Shown piece by piece: positions 45,401 to 57,400 of a stretch of DNA of 64,000 nucleotides (the stretch's first letter is position 1; each line of letters begins with the position of its first letter). The notes beneath the pieces are model-generated. The model did no database searches and was not told where the DNA came from. It saw nothing but the letters and a program-made list of their open reading frames with translations. The stretch spans positions 35,854 to 99,853 of the forward strand of contig NZ_JANIIC010000042.1 of assembly GCF_024519315.1 (NCBI RefSeq), given 5' to 3'. Position numbers and translations under genes: made by a program. The DNA is from Streptomyces malaysiensis subsp. samsunensis. GTDB lineage: Bacteria > Actinomycetota > Actinomycetes > Streptomycetales > Streptomycetaceae.

Positions 45401-48400
45401 ACGAAGCGCTCCGGTCCGGCGCCCGAGGCGATCAGCAGCCGGGCGAACCGGTTGGCGCGCTCGTTCAGCTCCCGGTAGGTCAGCCGCCCGCCGTCGCCCA
45501 TCACCGCCACCGCGTCCGGGGTACGGGCCGCCCGCGCCTCGAAGAGCGCGGGCAGCACCGCGTGCGGCGCGGCGCGCACCGGGCCGCTGAACCGGTCGAG
45601 GATCCCGCGCGTCCCGGCCTCGCCGATCAGCGGCAGTTCGTCCAGCCGGCGCTCCGGATCGGCCGCCATCTCCACCAGCAGATTCCGCAGACAGCCGCCC
45701 AGCCGCTCGATCGTCGGGGCGTCGAAGGCCGCGGGGTCGTAGTCCAGTGAGATCGACAGCCGCTCCTCGGGCGCCACCACGACGCTGAGCGCGTAGTTGG
45801 TGGGCTCCACATCCCGCTCCTGCCGGATGCCGAGGCCGTGGGCCGCGATGGCCTCGCCGTCGAACGGGTAGTTCTCGAAGACCACGATGGAGTCGAAGAG
45901 GCTCACCCCGCCGGGCACCTCGCTCCAGCCGCCCAGCTGCGCCAGGGACACGAACTCGAAGAGGCGCGCCTCCGACTGCGCCGATTGCAGCTCCCGCAGC
46001 CAGTCCAGCAGCCCGCGCCCGCCCGTCACCCGGACCCGGGTGGGGACGGTGTTGATGAACACCCCGACCATGGACTCGACACCCGGCAGCGCGGCCGGCC
46101 GCCCCGAGACGGTGGTGCCGAAGCACAGGTCGTCGGCCCCGCTGTACCGGGACAGCAGCAGCGCCCAGGCGCCCTGCACCACCGTGTTCATGGTCAGCCC
46201 GCCGCGCTGCGCGACCGTACGGAGCCGGGCGGACTCCTCGGTGCTCAGCGTGACCCGGTGCGAGCCCGAGGAGGCGGTGCGGTGCGCCTCCGACGCGGGC
46301 CGGTCCCGCGGCAGTTCGGTGGGCGAGGTGAACCCCGCCAGCGCCGTACGCCAGTAGCGCTCGGCCTCCGCCGTGTCCTGCTCGCCGAGCCAGCCCAGGT
46401 ACTCGCGGAACGGGCGGCGGGCGGGCACCACGGGCGCGCGTCCCCCGGTGAGCGCCGCGTACCGCTCGCAGACCTCGTCGAAGACCTGCGCCGCGCTCCA
46501 GCCGTCGAGCAGCACATGGTGGAAGGTCCAGACGATCCGCACCTCGTCGGCGGACAGCCGGATCAGCGCCAGCCGCATCAGCGGCGCCGTGGTCAGGTCG
46601 ATCCCCTCGGCCCGGTCCTCGGCGAGCATGCGGTCCAGTTCGGCCTCGCGCCACTCCTCGGGCCGCCGCGTCCAGTCGTGGTGGACGATCCGGGGCGTCG
46701 CCGCGCGTGTCACGACCTGGAGCGGCTCCGGGGTGTCCGCCCACACCAGATGGGTGCGCAGGATCGGATTGGCCGCCACCGTCCGCCGCCACGCGGTGGC
46801 CAGCGCCCGCGGGTCGGCCGCCCCGGTCAGCGTCAGCTGCACCTGGTTGACATAGGCGTCCGAGGCCGGATCCACCAGCCCGTGGAACAGCATCCCGGCC
46901 TGCGTCGGGGTCAGCGGATAGATGTCCTCCACCGCCCGTCCGTCGGCGGCGATCCGGTCCACCGCGGCCTGGTCGAGACGGGCCAGCGGGAAGTCCGACG
47001 GGGTGCGGCCGCCCGCCGCGGGGTCGGCGCAGTGGCCGATGATCTCCTCCAGCGCGCGGAGCATCCCCCGCGCCAGCCCGGCCACCGTCTCCTCGGTGTG
47101 CGTCCCGGAGCCGTAGTACCAGGTGATCTCCAGGCACCGCCGCTCCACCCGGCCCACGACGTCCAGCAGATGGGCCCGGACCGTGTCGGGCGCGGCGTCA
47201 CCGCCGAGACCGTCCCGTACGGCGCGGACGAGACCGGCGTCCTCATCCGCGGCCGTCCAGTCGAACTGCCCGAGGTAGTTGAAGCTGATGCCGGGCTCCG
47301 GCGCGCCCCGGAGCCCCGAGGCGGGGGCGAGATGGCGCAGCGCGCCATAGCCGATCCCGTGGGCCGGCACCGCCCGCAGCTGCTCCTTGACGGACTTGAG
47401 CGTCCCGCCCCAGCCGCCGTCCGGAACGTCCAGGGCGACCGGATACAGGCTGGTGAACCAGCCGACGGTGCGGGACAGGTCCACCCCGTCCAGCAGATGT
47501 TCCTCCCGGCCGTGGCCCTCCAGGTCCACGGCGATCCGGCGCCGCCCGGTCCACTCGCCGAGCACCCGGCCGAGCGCCGCGAGCAGCACATCGTCCACGC
47601 GGGTGCGATAGACCTCGGGGACCTGCCGCAGCAGCGCGTCGGTCCGCTCCCGGTCCAGCCGGACGGTGACCGAGGCCATCGCCGCCACCGTGTTGTCCCC
47701 CGCGCCGTCCACGGGCAGTCCCGCGGCGCATTCGGCGCTCACCGCCCGCCAGTGGGGGAGTTCGGCGTCGAAACCGCCGGCGGCGGTGTGCTCGGCCAGC
47801 TTCCGGGACCAGTCCCGTACGGAGGTGGTGCGCGGCCCGAGGTCGGCCCGCCCGCCGGTGCGCAGCCGCTGGTACGCGGTGTTCAGATCCTCCAGCAGCA
47901 CCCGCCAGGAGACGCCGTCCACCACCAGGTGGTGGACGGTCAGGAAGAGCGTCGGCCGCCGCCCGTCCCCGTGGTGGAACAGCCGCGCCGCCAGCAGCGG
48001 GCCGCGCCCCAGGTCGAACCCGGTCTGTGCCTCCGCCATCGCCGCGTCCTCGGCGGCCCGCCGCTCCGGCTCGCCGAGCCCCGACAGATCGTGCTCCCGC
48101 AGCAGCGGCGGGCCCGTCAGGTCCGGCGGCGGGCAGTACTGCCGCGGGGCTCCGCCATCCCCGGGCTCGAACCGCGTCCGCAGTGCGTCATGGTGGACCA
48201 GCAGCGCGTCGAGCGCCGCACGGAGCGCGCGCGGGTCCGGGTCCCGCTGGAGTTCCACGACCACGGACTGGTTGAAGTGGCCGGGCCGGGCGGTCCGCAT
48301 ACCGAAGAACCAGTGCTGGATCGGGGTGAGCGGCACCTCGCCGGTCACCGGCCCGGTGTCGGCGGCGGGCGCCGCGGTCGGGGTGGTGACGGTGGCGAGC

Positions 48401-51400
48401 GAGGCGATCGTGGGATACCGGAAGAGCTCCCGGGGGGTGAGGGCCAGCCCCGCCTGCCGGGCGCGGGAGGCCACCTGGATGCTGAGGATCGAATCCCCGC
48501 CCAGATGGAAGAAGTTGTCCTCGGCGCCGATCCGCTCCCGGCCGAGCAGCGTGGCCCAGATCTCCGCCAGGGCCCGCTCGGTGTCGGTACGGGGTGCCAC
48601 ATACCCCGCCGTTCCGGCCGCCGCCGGTCCGGGCGCGGGCAGCCGGCGGCGGTCCACCTTGCCGTTGCCGGTGAGCGGCAGCGCGTCCAGGACGACGAAG
48701 GCCGAGGGCACCATGTAGTCGGGCAGCAGGCCGCCCAGGAAGGACCGCAGCTCCCCGGCGTCGGGCACCTCGCCCCCGGCGACCGGCACCGCATAGCCGG
48801 TCAGCAGCGTGCGGTCGCCCGCGCGGGCGAGCGCGACGACCGCCTCCGCCACGGCCTCGTGGCGGGCCAGCGCGGCCTCGATCTCGCCCGGCTCGATACG
48901 GAAGCCCCGGACCTTCAGCTGGTCGTCGGCGCGGCCCACGAAGCGCAGTTCACCGTCGTCGGTCCAGGCCACGATGTCCCCGGTGCGGTACATCCGGGAG
49001 CCGGGCGGCCCGAACGGATCGGCGAGGTACCGCTCGGCGGTGGCGCCGGGGCGGCCGTGGTAGCCACGGGCCACCCCCGCGCCCGCGATGAACAACTCCC
49101 CGGGCACGCCCGGGGGTTGCGGCTGAAGGGCGCCGCCGAGGACGTAGGCGCGGGTGTTGTCGAGTGGCCGCCCGATGGGCAGCGAACGCGGCAGCTCCTC
49201 CCCGGCGCGGAAGGGGCGCCGGGTGGCGAAGGTCGTGGTCTCGGTGGGGCCGTAGCCGTCCACCACCGTCAGATCCGGGCAGGCCGCCAGCACCCGGCGC
49301 ACCGCCCCCGCGGGCACCGCCTCGCCGCCGGTCCACACCTCCCGGGCGCCGCTCAGAGAGTCCGGCGCCTCCTGTGCGAGCAGCCGGAACAGCCCGGCGG
49401 TCAGCCACAGGCAGTTCACCCCGTGCTCGCCGATCGCCCGGCGCACGGTGTCCGCGTCCACGTCCCCGGCGGGCGCCAGTACGGCCCGGCCGCCGCGCAG
49501 CAGCGGCACCCACAGCTCATAGGTCGAGGCGTCGAACGCCTGGGGCGAGTGCACCAGCACCCGGTCGTGGTCCGCGAAGGCGCGGTCCGCGACGAGGGCG
49601 GTCACATCGCGGTGGCGCACCGCGACCCCCTTGGGCCGTCCGGTGGAGCCCGAAGTGAACATCAGGTACAGGGCGTTGTCGGGGGAGAGCGCCACGTTCG
49701 GCGGCTCCGCCGGGCCGTCGTCGTCACCGTAGGAGCCGGGCGCCACCAGCAGCGTCCGCCGGTCGCCCGAGATGTCCGCCGCCGTGCGCTCCCAGGCGCG
49801 GTCGGTCAGCAGCAGCTCCGCCCCCGCCTCGGCCAGCACGCTCCGCAGCCGGTCCTCGGGGGCGCGGGTGTCCAGCGGTACGTACACCCCGCCCGCCTCG
49901 ACCACCGCCAGCAGCGCCACCACCAGCTCCACCGACCTGTCCATCAGGACGGCCACCGGGCGCTCCGGGCCGGCGCCGTGTCCGATGAGCAGGTGGGCCA
50001 GCCGGTTGGCGCGGGCGTCCAGCTCCCGGTAGCTCACCGGGCCCGTCTCGCCGTCCAGGGCCGTCGCGTCCGGCGCGCACCGCACCCGCTCGGCGAACAG
50101 CCCGGCCACCGTGGCCTCGGGCAGCGGGACCGCGGTGTCGTTCCACTCCCGGAGCACCTGGTGGCGCCGTGCGGAGGTGAGCATGGGAAGGTGTGCGGGC
50201 GCCCGGTCCGGTGCGTCGGCCATGGCGGTCAGCAGCACCGTCAGATACTCGGCCATCCGCCGCGCGGTGGCCTCGTCGAACAGCGCCGGGTCGTAGCCGA
50301 GCCGCAGCGTCAGCTCCTCGCCGGGGTAGACCACCAGCGACAGCGGGTAGTTGGTGGTCTCGACGCCGTCCAGGTCCCGCAGGGCGAGGCCGTGCGTGGC
50401 GGCGAGGTCCCCGCCGATCGGATAGTTCTCGAAGACCACGATGGAGTCGAAGAGGTTCACCCGCTCGGGCAGACCCGTCCAGGACCGCAGCCGGGTGAGT
50501 GGTACGAAGTCGAACCGCCGGTCCTCGGTCTGCCCCGACTGCACCGCGCTCAGCCAGGTCAGCAGGGTGGCGCCGGAAGGCACCGCGAGGCGGGTCGGCA
50601 CGGTGGTGATGAACAGCCCGTTCATCGTCTCCACGCCCGGCAGCTCCGGCGGCCGACCGGACACCGTGGTGCCGAAGACGACGTCCTCGCGGCCGGACTG
50701 CCGGGCCAGCAGCAGCGCCCACGCCCCCTGCACCACGGTGTTCAGGGTGAGCCCCTCGTCCCGGGCCAGATCCTGAAGCCGGCGGGTGGTGGTGGCGGGC
50801 AGGGCGACGCGCACGTCCTCGGTGGACTCGGCGTGATGGGTCTCGGTGGGCTCCCGGTCGTACGGCAGCGGGGTGGGCTCGGTGAGATCGCCGAGCCGGG
50901 CCCGCCAGTGCTCCTCGGCCAGGGCCCCGTCGCGCTCCCGCAGCCAGGCCACGTAGTCGCCGAACGGGCGGCGGCCGGGCAGACCGGTGGCCATGGCCGC
51001 GCCGGAGGCCCCCTCACATGCCCGCGCATGGCAGTGGAAGACATCGGAGAGCACCTGGAACAGGCTCCAGCCGTCCAGGATCAGATGGTGGAAGGTCCAC
51101 ACCACCTGGACCTCGGTCGCCGACAGCCGGGCCAGCGCCAGCCGGGTCAGCGGGGCGGTGGCCAGGTCGAGACCGCGCTCGCGGTCCTCGGCGAGGAACC
51201 TCCGCAGCTCCTCCCGGCGCTCGTCCGGCCCGGACAGATGGCGCCAGTCGAGCAGGGCGACCGGGATCCGGGCCCCGCGCTCCACCACCTGGACCGGCTC
51301 GGGCACCCCCTCCCACACCGCGCGGGCGCGCAACACCTGTGTACGGTCGGCGACCTGCTGCCAGGCCGCGGCCAGCGCCGCCGGTTCCGGCACCCCGTCG

Positions 51401-54400
51401 AGGACGAAGGAGAGCTGCTGGAAGTAGGCCCGCCGGTCGTCCTGGGCCAGGGTGTGGAACAGCATGCCCGCCTGGGTGGGGGTGAGCGGGTAGATGTCCT
51501 CCACCGTGGCGCCGTTCCCGGCCAGCCGGTCCACGGCGGCCTGGTCGAGGGCGGCGAGCGGGAAGTCCGACGGGGTGCGGCCGCCCGCACCGGGCGCGCT
51601 GCCGTGCCGGGCGATCTCGCACAGGGCCTCGCGGAACTCCCCGGCGAGCCGGGCGACCGTCTCCTCCCGGTGCAGCCGCGCGGAGTAGAACCAGGTGAAC
51701 TCCAGGCCGTCCCCCCGGGCCCGGCCCACCACCTCCAGCGGATGCGGGCGCGGCGAGCCTGGGTCGGCATCCAGGGCCAGCTCGCTGTGGAGACCGCGGA
51801 AGAGCCCGTCGCCACCGCCCGGCGGCTCGAACCAACCGAGGTAGTTGAAGCTGATCCCGGCCGTGGGGCCGTCGGGAAGGCCCTCGCCACCGAGCAGATC
51901 GCGTCGCACCCCGTAGCCCAGACCTCGCCGCGGTACGGCCCGCATCTGCTCCTTGACCGACTTGAGGACGTCGCCCCAGCCGCCGTCCGGAAGGTCGAGC
52001 GCCACCGGGAAGCGGGTGGTGAACCAGCCGACCGTACGGGACAGATCCAGGTCCGCGAAGAGCTCCTCGCGGCCGTGGCCCTCCACGTCCACCGGGACCC
52101 GGGCGCGCCCGGTCCAGCGGTGCAGCACCCGGGTCAGCGCGCTCAGCAGCACGTCGTTGACCTGCGTCCGGTAGACCTCGGGGAGGGTCTGGAGGAGGGT
52201 GGCGGTCTCCTCCGGGCCGAGCCGGACGGTGACCGACCGGGCCGAGGCATAGGTGTTCACCCCGTTCGCCCCGGCCGCCCCGTTCGCTTCGTCAACCCCG
52301 CCCAGGTCGGTCGGCAGCGAGGGGTCGCAGGCCGCGGCGAGGCCGGTCCAGTACGCCTCCTCGTCCGCGAACCCGCCGCTCCCGGCGTGGTCGTTCAGCC
52401 GCAGTGCCCAGCGGCGCAGCGGGGAGGACTTCGGGGGAAGCCCGGCTCCCTCGTCCCGGGCCGCCCGCCGGTAGCCGCTGTCGAGGTCCTCCAGGATGAC
52501 GCGCCAGGACACCCCGTCCACGACCGTGTGATGGACGGTGAGGCGGAGGACCGGGCGCGGCCCGGCCCCCCGGTCGAGCACCGCGCGCATCAGCGGCCCC
52601 TCGGCCAGGTCGAAGCGGCCCAGGTGGTCGGCGCCGGTGGTCTCCAGCGGTACGCGGAGGGCCGCCGCGTCCTCGATCCGCTGGTACCAGCCGCCGTCCC
52701 GCCGGTGGAAGCGGGAGCGCAGGGCGTCATGGTGCTCCACCAGCGCGTCCAGGGCGTACCGCAGGGCGTCCTCGTCCACCTCCTCGGGCAGCGTCAGGGA
52801 GATGGTCTGGTTGAAGTGACCGGCCCGCTCGGGGTCGGTGGTGAACAGCCAGTGCTGAATGGGGGTCAGCGGCAGCTCCCCGGTGGCCGTGCCGTCCCCG
52901 TCGGAGCCGGGCGGCCCGGCCGGGGCCGTGGCGGTGTCCAGACGCAGGGCCAGCGCGGCGATCGTCTGGTGGCGGTAGACATCGCGCGAGGTGACGGCGA
53001 GCCCGGCCTGCCGCGTCTGGGAGACCAGCTGGATGCTGAGGATTGAATCGCCGCCGAGGGAGAAGAAGTTGTCCTCCACCCCCACCCGCTCCACCCGCAG
53101 GATCCGGGCCCAGACCTGCGCCAGGGTCCGCTCGGTGGCGGTCCGGGGCGCCACATAGCCCGGTGCCGCGGCTTCGGCCCAGTCCGGTTCGGGGAGCCGG
53201 CCGCGGTCCAGCTTGCCGTTGGGGTTGAGGGGCATCCGCTCCAGGACGGCGACCGAGGCGGGCACCATGTAGTCGGGCAGCGAACGCCGCAGGAACCGCC
53301 GCAGCCCCGCCGGGTCCGGCGCGGCGTCCGTGGCGGCCACCACATAGGCGATCAGCCGCCGGTGACCGTCCGCCTCCCGGGCGACGGCCGCCGCCTCGGC
53401 GATGTCGGGGTGGCGCAGCAGCGCCGTCTCCACCTCGCCCAGTTCGATCCGGAAGCCGCGGATCTTCACCTGGTGGTCGGCCCGGCCGAGGAATTCCAGC
53501 TCCCCGTCGGCGTTCCAGCGGACCAGGTCACCGGTGCGGTACATCCGGCTGCCGGGCGATCCGAAGGGGTCCGCGAGGAAGCGGCGGGCGGTCGGCCCTG
53601 GCCGCCTCAGATAGCCCCGGGCCAGGCCCTGCCCGCCCAGATACAGCTCACCGGTCACCCCGGGCGGCACCAGCCGGAGCGTCGGGTCCAGGACATACGC
53701 GCGGGTGCCCGCGACCGGGCGGCCGATCGGCGGGGCCTGTGCGGGCACTTGGCCGTCGCAGAACCAGGCGGTGGCGTACACCGTGGCCTCGGTCGGCCCG
53801 TACAGATTGGCGATGCGGCAGGAGGGCATGGCCTCCTGGATGTCCCGTAGGGTCTGGGCGGGCAGCGCCTCGCCCGCCAGTACGACCGTCCGGGCCCGGT
53901 CCGCCGGGGGGTTCTCGCCCAGGAGCCGGGAGAACACCGAGGGCACTCCGCTGAGCAGCCCCCGCGCACCCGGCCGCCCCTCGGCATCGGTGAGGGCGAG
54001 CAGATCCCGCACCACCTCCACACGGCCGCCGGCCAGCAGCGGGCAGAGGATCTCGAAGACGGACACATCGAAGTTGAGCGAGGTCGAGGCGACCACATCG
54101 GTCAGCCGCTCCCGTCCCAGCTCCGCCGCGGCCCATGCCGCGAGCCGGGCCACACCGCGGTGGGTGGCCACCACGCCCTTGGGCCGGCCGGTCGATCCGG
54201 AGGTGTGGATGACATAGGCGGGATGGGCCGGGGCCAGGGGGTGGATCCGCTCGGCGTCGGTGATGTCGCCGTCCGCGAGCTCGGCCAACTCGGCGCGGAC
54301 GCCCGGGTCGTCCAGCACCAGCGGTTGGGCGTCCGAGGGCAGGCAGCCGGCCGCCCCGGCGGTGGTGACGATGGTCGACGTCGCGGCGTCGTCCAGCATG

Positions 54401-57400
54401 AACGCGATGCGCTCGGCCGGATAGCCGGGGTCCACCGGCAGATATCCGGCGCCCGCCTTGAGCACCGCCAGCAGCACGACGACGAGTTCGGCGGAGCGGG
54501 GCAGGGCGAGCGCCACCAGCCGTTCGGGACCGGCGCCCCTGGCGATGAGCAGCCGCGCCAGCCGGTTGGCGCGCCGGTTCACCTCGTCGTACGAGAGGCT
54601 GGTGTCGCCGTGGGTCACGGCGGTGTCCGCCGGCCGCCGCGCCACCTGGGCGGCGAAGAGCTCGGGCAGGGTGGTCTCGATCGCGGGTTGATCCGGCCCG
54701 TTCCAGGCGTCGAGCATCGCATGCCACTCGGCGTCGGCCAGCATCCGCAGCTCGATCAGGGTGGCGCCCGGATCGGCCACCATGGCGGTCAGCAGCCGGT
54801 GCAGATGCCCGGCCATCCGCTCGATCGTGGTCGCGTCGAACAGATCGGAGTTGAACTCCACGGTCAGCCCCAGCGAGCCGTCGTCGCGGGGCAGGAACTC
54901 CAGCACCAGATCGAACCGTGCGGCGGGGCGCGGCAGGGAGTGCTCGGTGATCCGCACACCGCCCGCCTCCTGGGCGGGCACCATGGCGCTCTGCTGCACG
55001 ACCAGCGCCTGCACCAGCGGATGACGGCTGGGATCGCGGCGCGGGGCCAGCTCCTCGACGACCCGCTCGAACGGCAGCCGGTCATGGCCGAAGGCGTCGA
55101 GCACCGTCTCGCGCATGGTGTCCAGGAACCGCTCGACCGTGGCGTCCCCGTCGACATCGGCGCGCAGCACCAGGGTGTTGACGAAGAATCCCGCGACCGA
55201 CTCCAGCTCCTCGCGGTGGCGTCCGGCGGTGACGGTGCCGAAGGCGATGTCCCGCTGGCCGGAGTAGCGGGAGAACAGCACCGCGGCGGCGGCCGCGAGC
55301 AGGGTGAACAGCGTGGTGTCCCGCTCTCTGCCGAGCCGGGTCAGCCCCGCCACCAGCTCGGCGGGCAGCTCCCGGCGACGCACCGCCCCCGCCGTGGTGC
55401 GCACCGGCGGGCGTGGGCGGTCGGTGGGCAGCTCCAGCGTCCGCATTCCGGCGAGCCGGCCCCGCCAGTACTCCAGATCGGCGTCGTCACGGGCGGTGGC
55501 GGAACGGCCGCGCTCCCACACGGCGAAGTCCGGGTACTGGAGCGCCGGTTCGGGCAGCGCGGCATCCGTCCCGGACACCTCGGCGGCGTAGAGCGCGGCC
55601 AGTTCGCGCACCAGCAGTCCGACCGACCAGCCGTCGGTGACGATGTGATGCTGCGCGAGCAGCAGGATGTGCTCCTCGTCGGCGAGCCGGATCAGCAGCG
55701 CCCTGGTGAGCGGCCCCCGCCTCAGGTCGTAGGGGCGGCTCAGCTCGCCGGTCAGCGTGCGTTCGAGCTCCTCGGCGCGCCGCCGCGCCGGATGCCCGCC
55801 GAGGTCGGCCCGGTCCAGCGGTACGGTCCCGTGCGCGGCCACCCGCTGCACCCCGTGCCCGTCCACGGTGGCGAAGGTGGTGCGCAGCGCGTCATGGCGG
55901 GTGGCGAGCCGGTCCAGCGCCCGGCGCAGCGCGGCCGCGTCGAGCGGGCCGTCGAGCCGCAGCCCGGCCCCGGTGTTGTACTCGGTGCCGCCGGAGGTCA
56001 GATCGTCCAGGAACCACAGCCGCCGCTGGGCGGAGGACAGCGGCAGCGGACGGTCGCGCGGCGCGGGCGGAATCGCAGCCTCGGGCGCCTCGGGCGTATC
56101 GGCGGCCCCGGCGGGCAGCCGTCCGGCCAGCCGAGCCACCGTCCTGGCGTCCAGCAGATCGCGCAGCGAGAGCTCCACGCCCAGTTCGGCCCGGACCCGG
56201 GTCAGCAGCCGCACCCCGAGGATGGAGTCGCCGCCCAGGCCCAGGAAGTCGTCCGCCACGCCCACGGTGTCCACCGGCAGCACCTCGGACCAGATGCGAG
56301 CCAGGGCCTTCTCGGTGGGAGTGCGCGGGGCGATGTGGCGGGAGTCGCCGTCCGGAGCGGAGCGCGGGGCGGGCAGCGCCTGCCGGTCGATCTTGCGGTG
56401 CGGGGTGAGCGGGAACGCGTCCAGCACCACATAGGCGGACGGCACCATATGCGCCGGCAGCACCCGGGCCGCCGCGGCGCGCACCTCCGCGGCCTTCGGC
56501 GGGGTGCCGCCGCCGGGCGGCACCACATAGGCGACCAGCCGCTTCCGACCGGGTTCGTCCTCCCGTACGGTGATCACGGCCGCGCCCACCCGGGGGTGGC
56601 GCGCCAACGCGGCCTCCACCTCGCCCAGTTCGATCCGGAAGCCGCGGATCTTCACCTGGTGGTCGGCCCGGCCGAGGAATTCCAGCTCCCCGTCGGCGTT
56701 CCAGCGGGCCAGGTCACCGGTGCGATACATCCGGGAGCCGGGCGGGCCGAAGGGGCAGGCGGTGAAGCGCTCGGCGGTCAGCCCCGGCCGGTCGAGATAG
56801 CCCCGGGCCAGGCCCGCGCCGCTGATGCAGAGCTCTCCGGTGGCGCCGACCGGCACCTGCCGCGCCGCCTCGTCCACCACGAACACCCGGGTGTTGGGGA
56901 GCGGACGGCCGATCGGCGGGGCGCCGGAGCCCGCCACCAGGGCGTCGGTCCAGGTGGCCACGACCGTGGCCTCCGTCGGGCCGTAGGAGTTGACCAGCCG
57001 CCGCCCGGGTGCCCACAGGTCCACCAGATCGGCGGGGCAGGCTTCCGCGCCCACGATCAGGGTGCGGAATTCGGGCAGCCCGTCGTGAAGCTCCTCCGGG
57101 GGCACGGTCGCGAGCGCCGCCGGGGGGATCAGGGCATGGGTCACCCGCCTCTCCCGCAGGACCGAGGCCAGTTCGGCACCGAGCAGGGGCCCCTCCGGGG
57201 GCACCACCAGCGCCGCCCCGGCGAGCAGGGAGGAGCACAGCTCCAGGACGGAGGCGTCGAAGCCGGGCGAGGAGAACTGGAGCACCCGGTCGCCCGGCCG
57301 GACCCGGTAGTGGGCCGTCGCCGCGGCCGAGAAGTTGCCCAGACCGGCATGCGGCACCAGCACGCCCTTGGGCACACCCGTGGAGCCGGAGGTGTAGATG

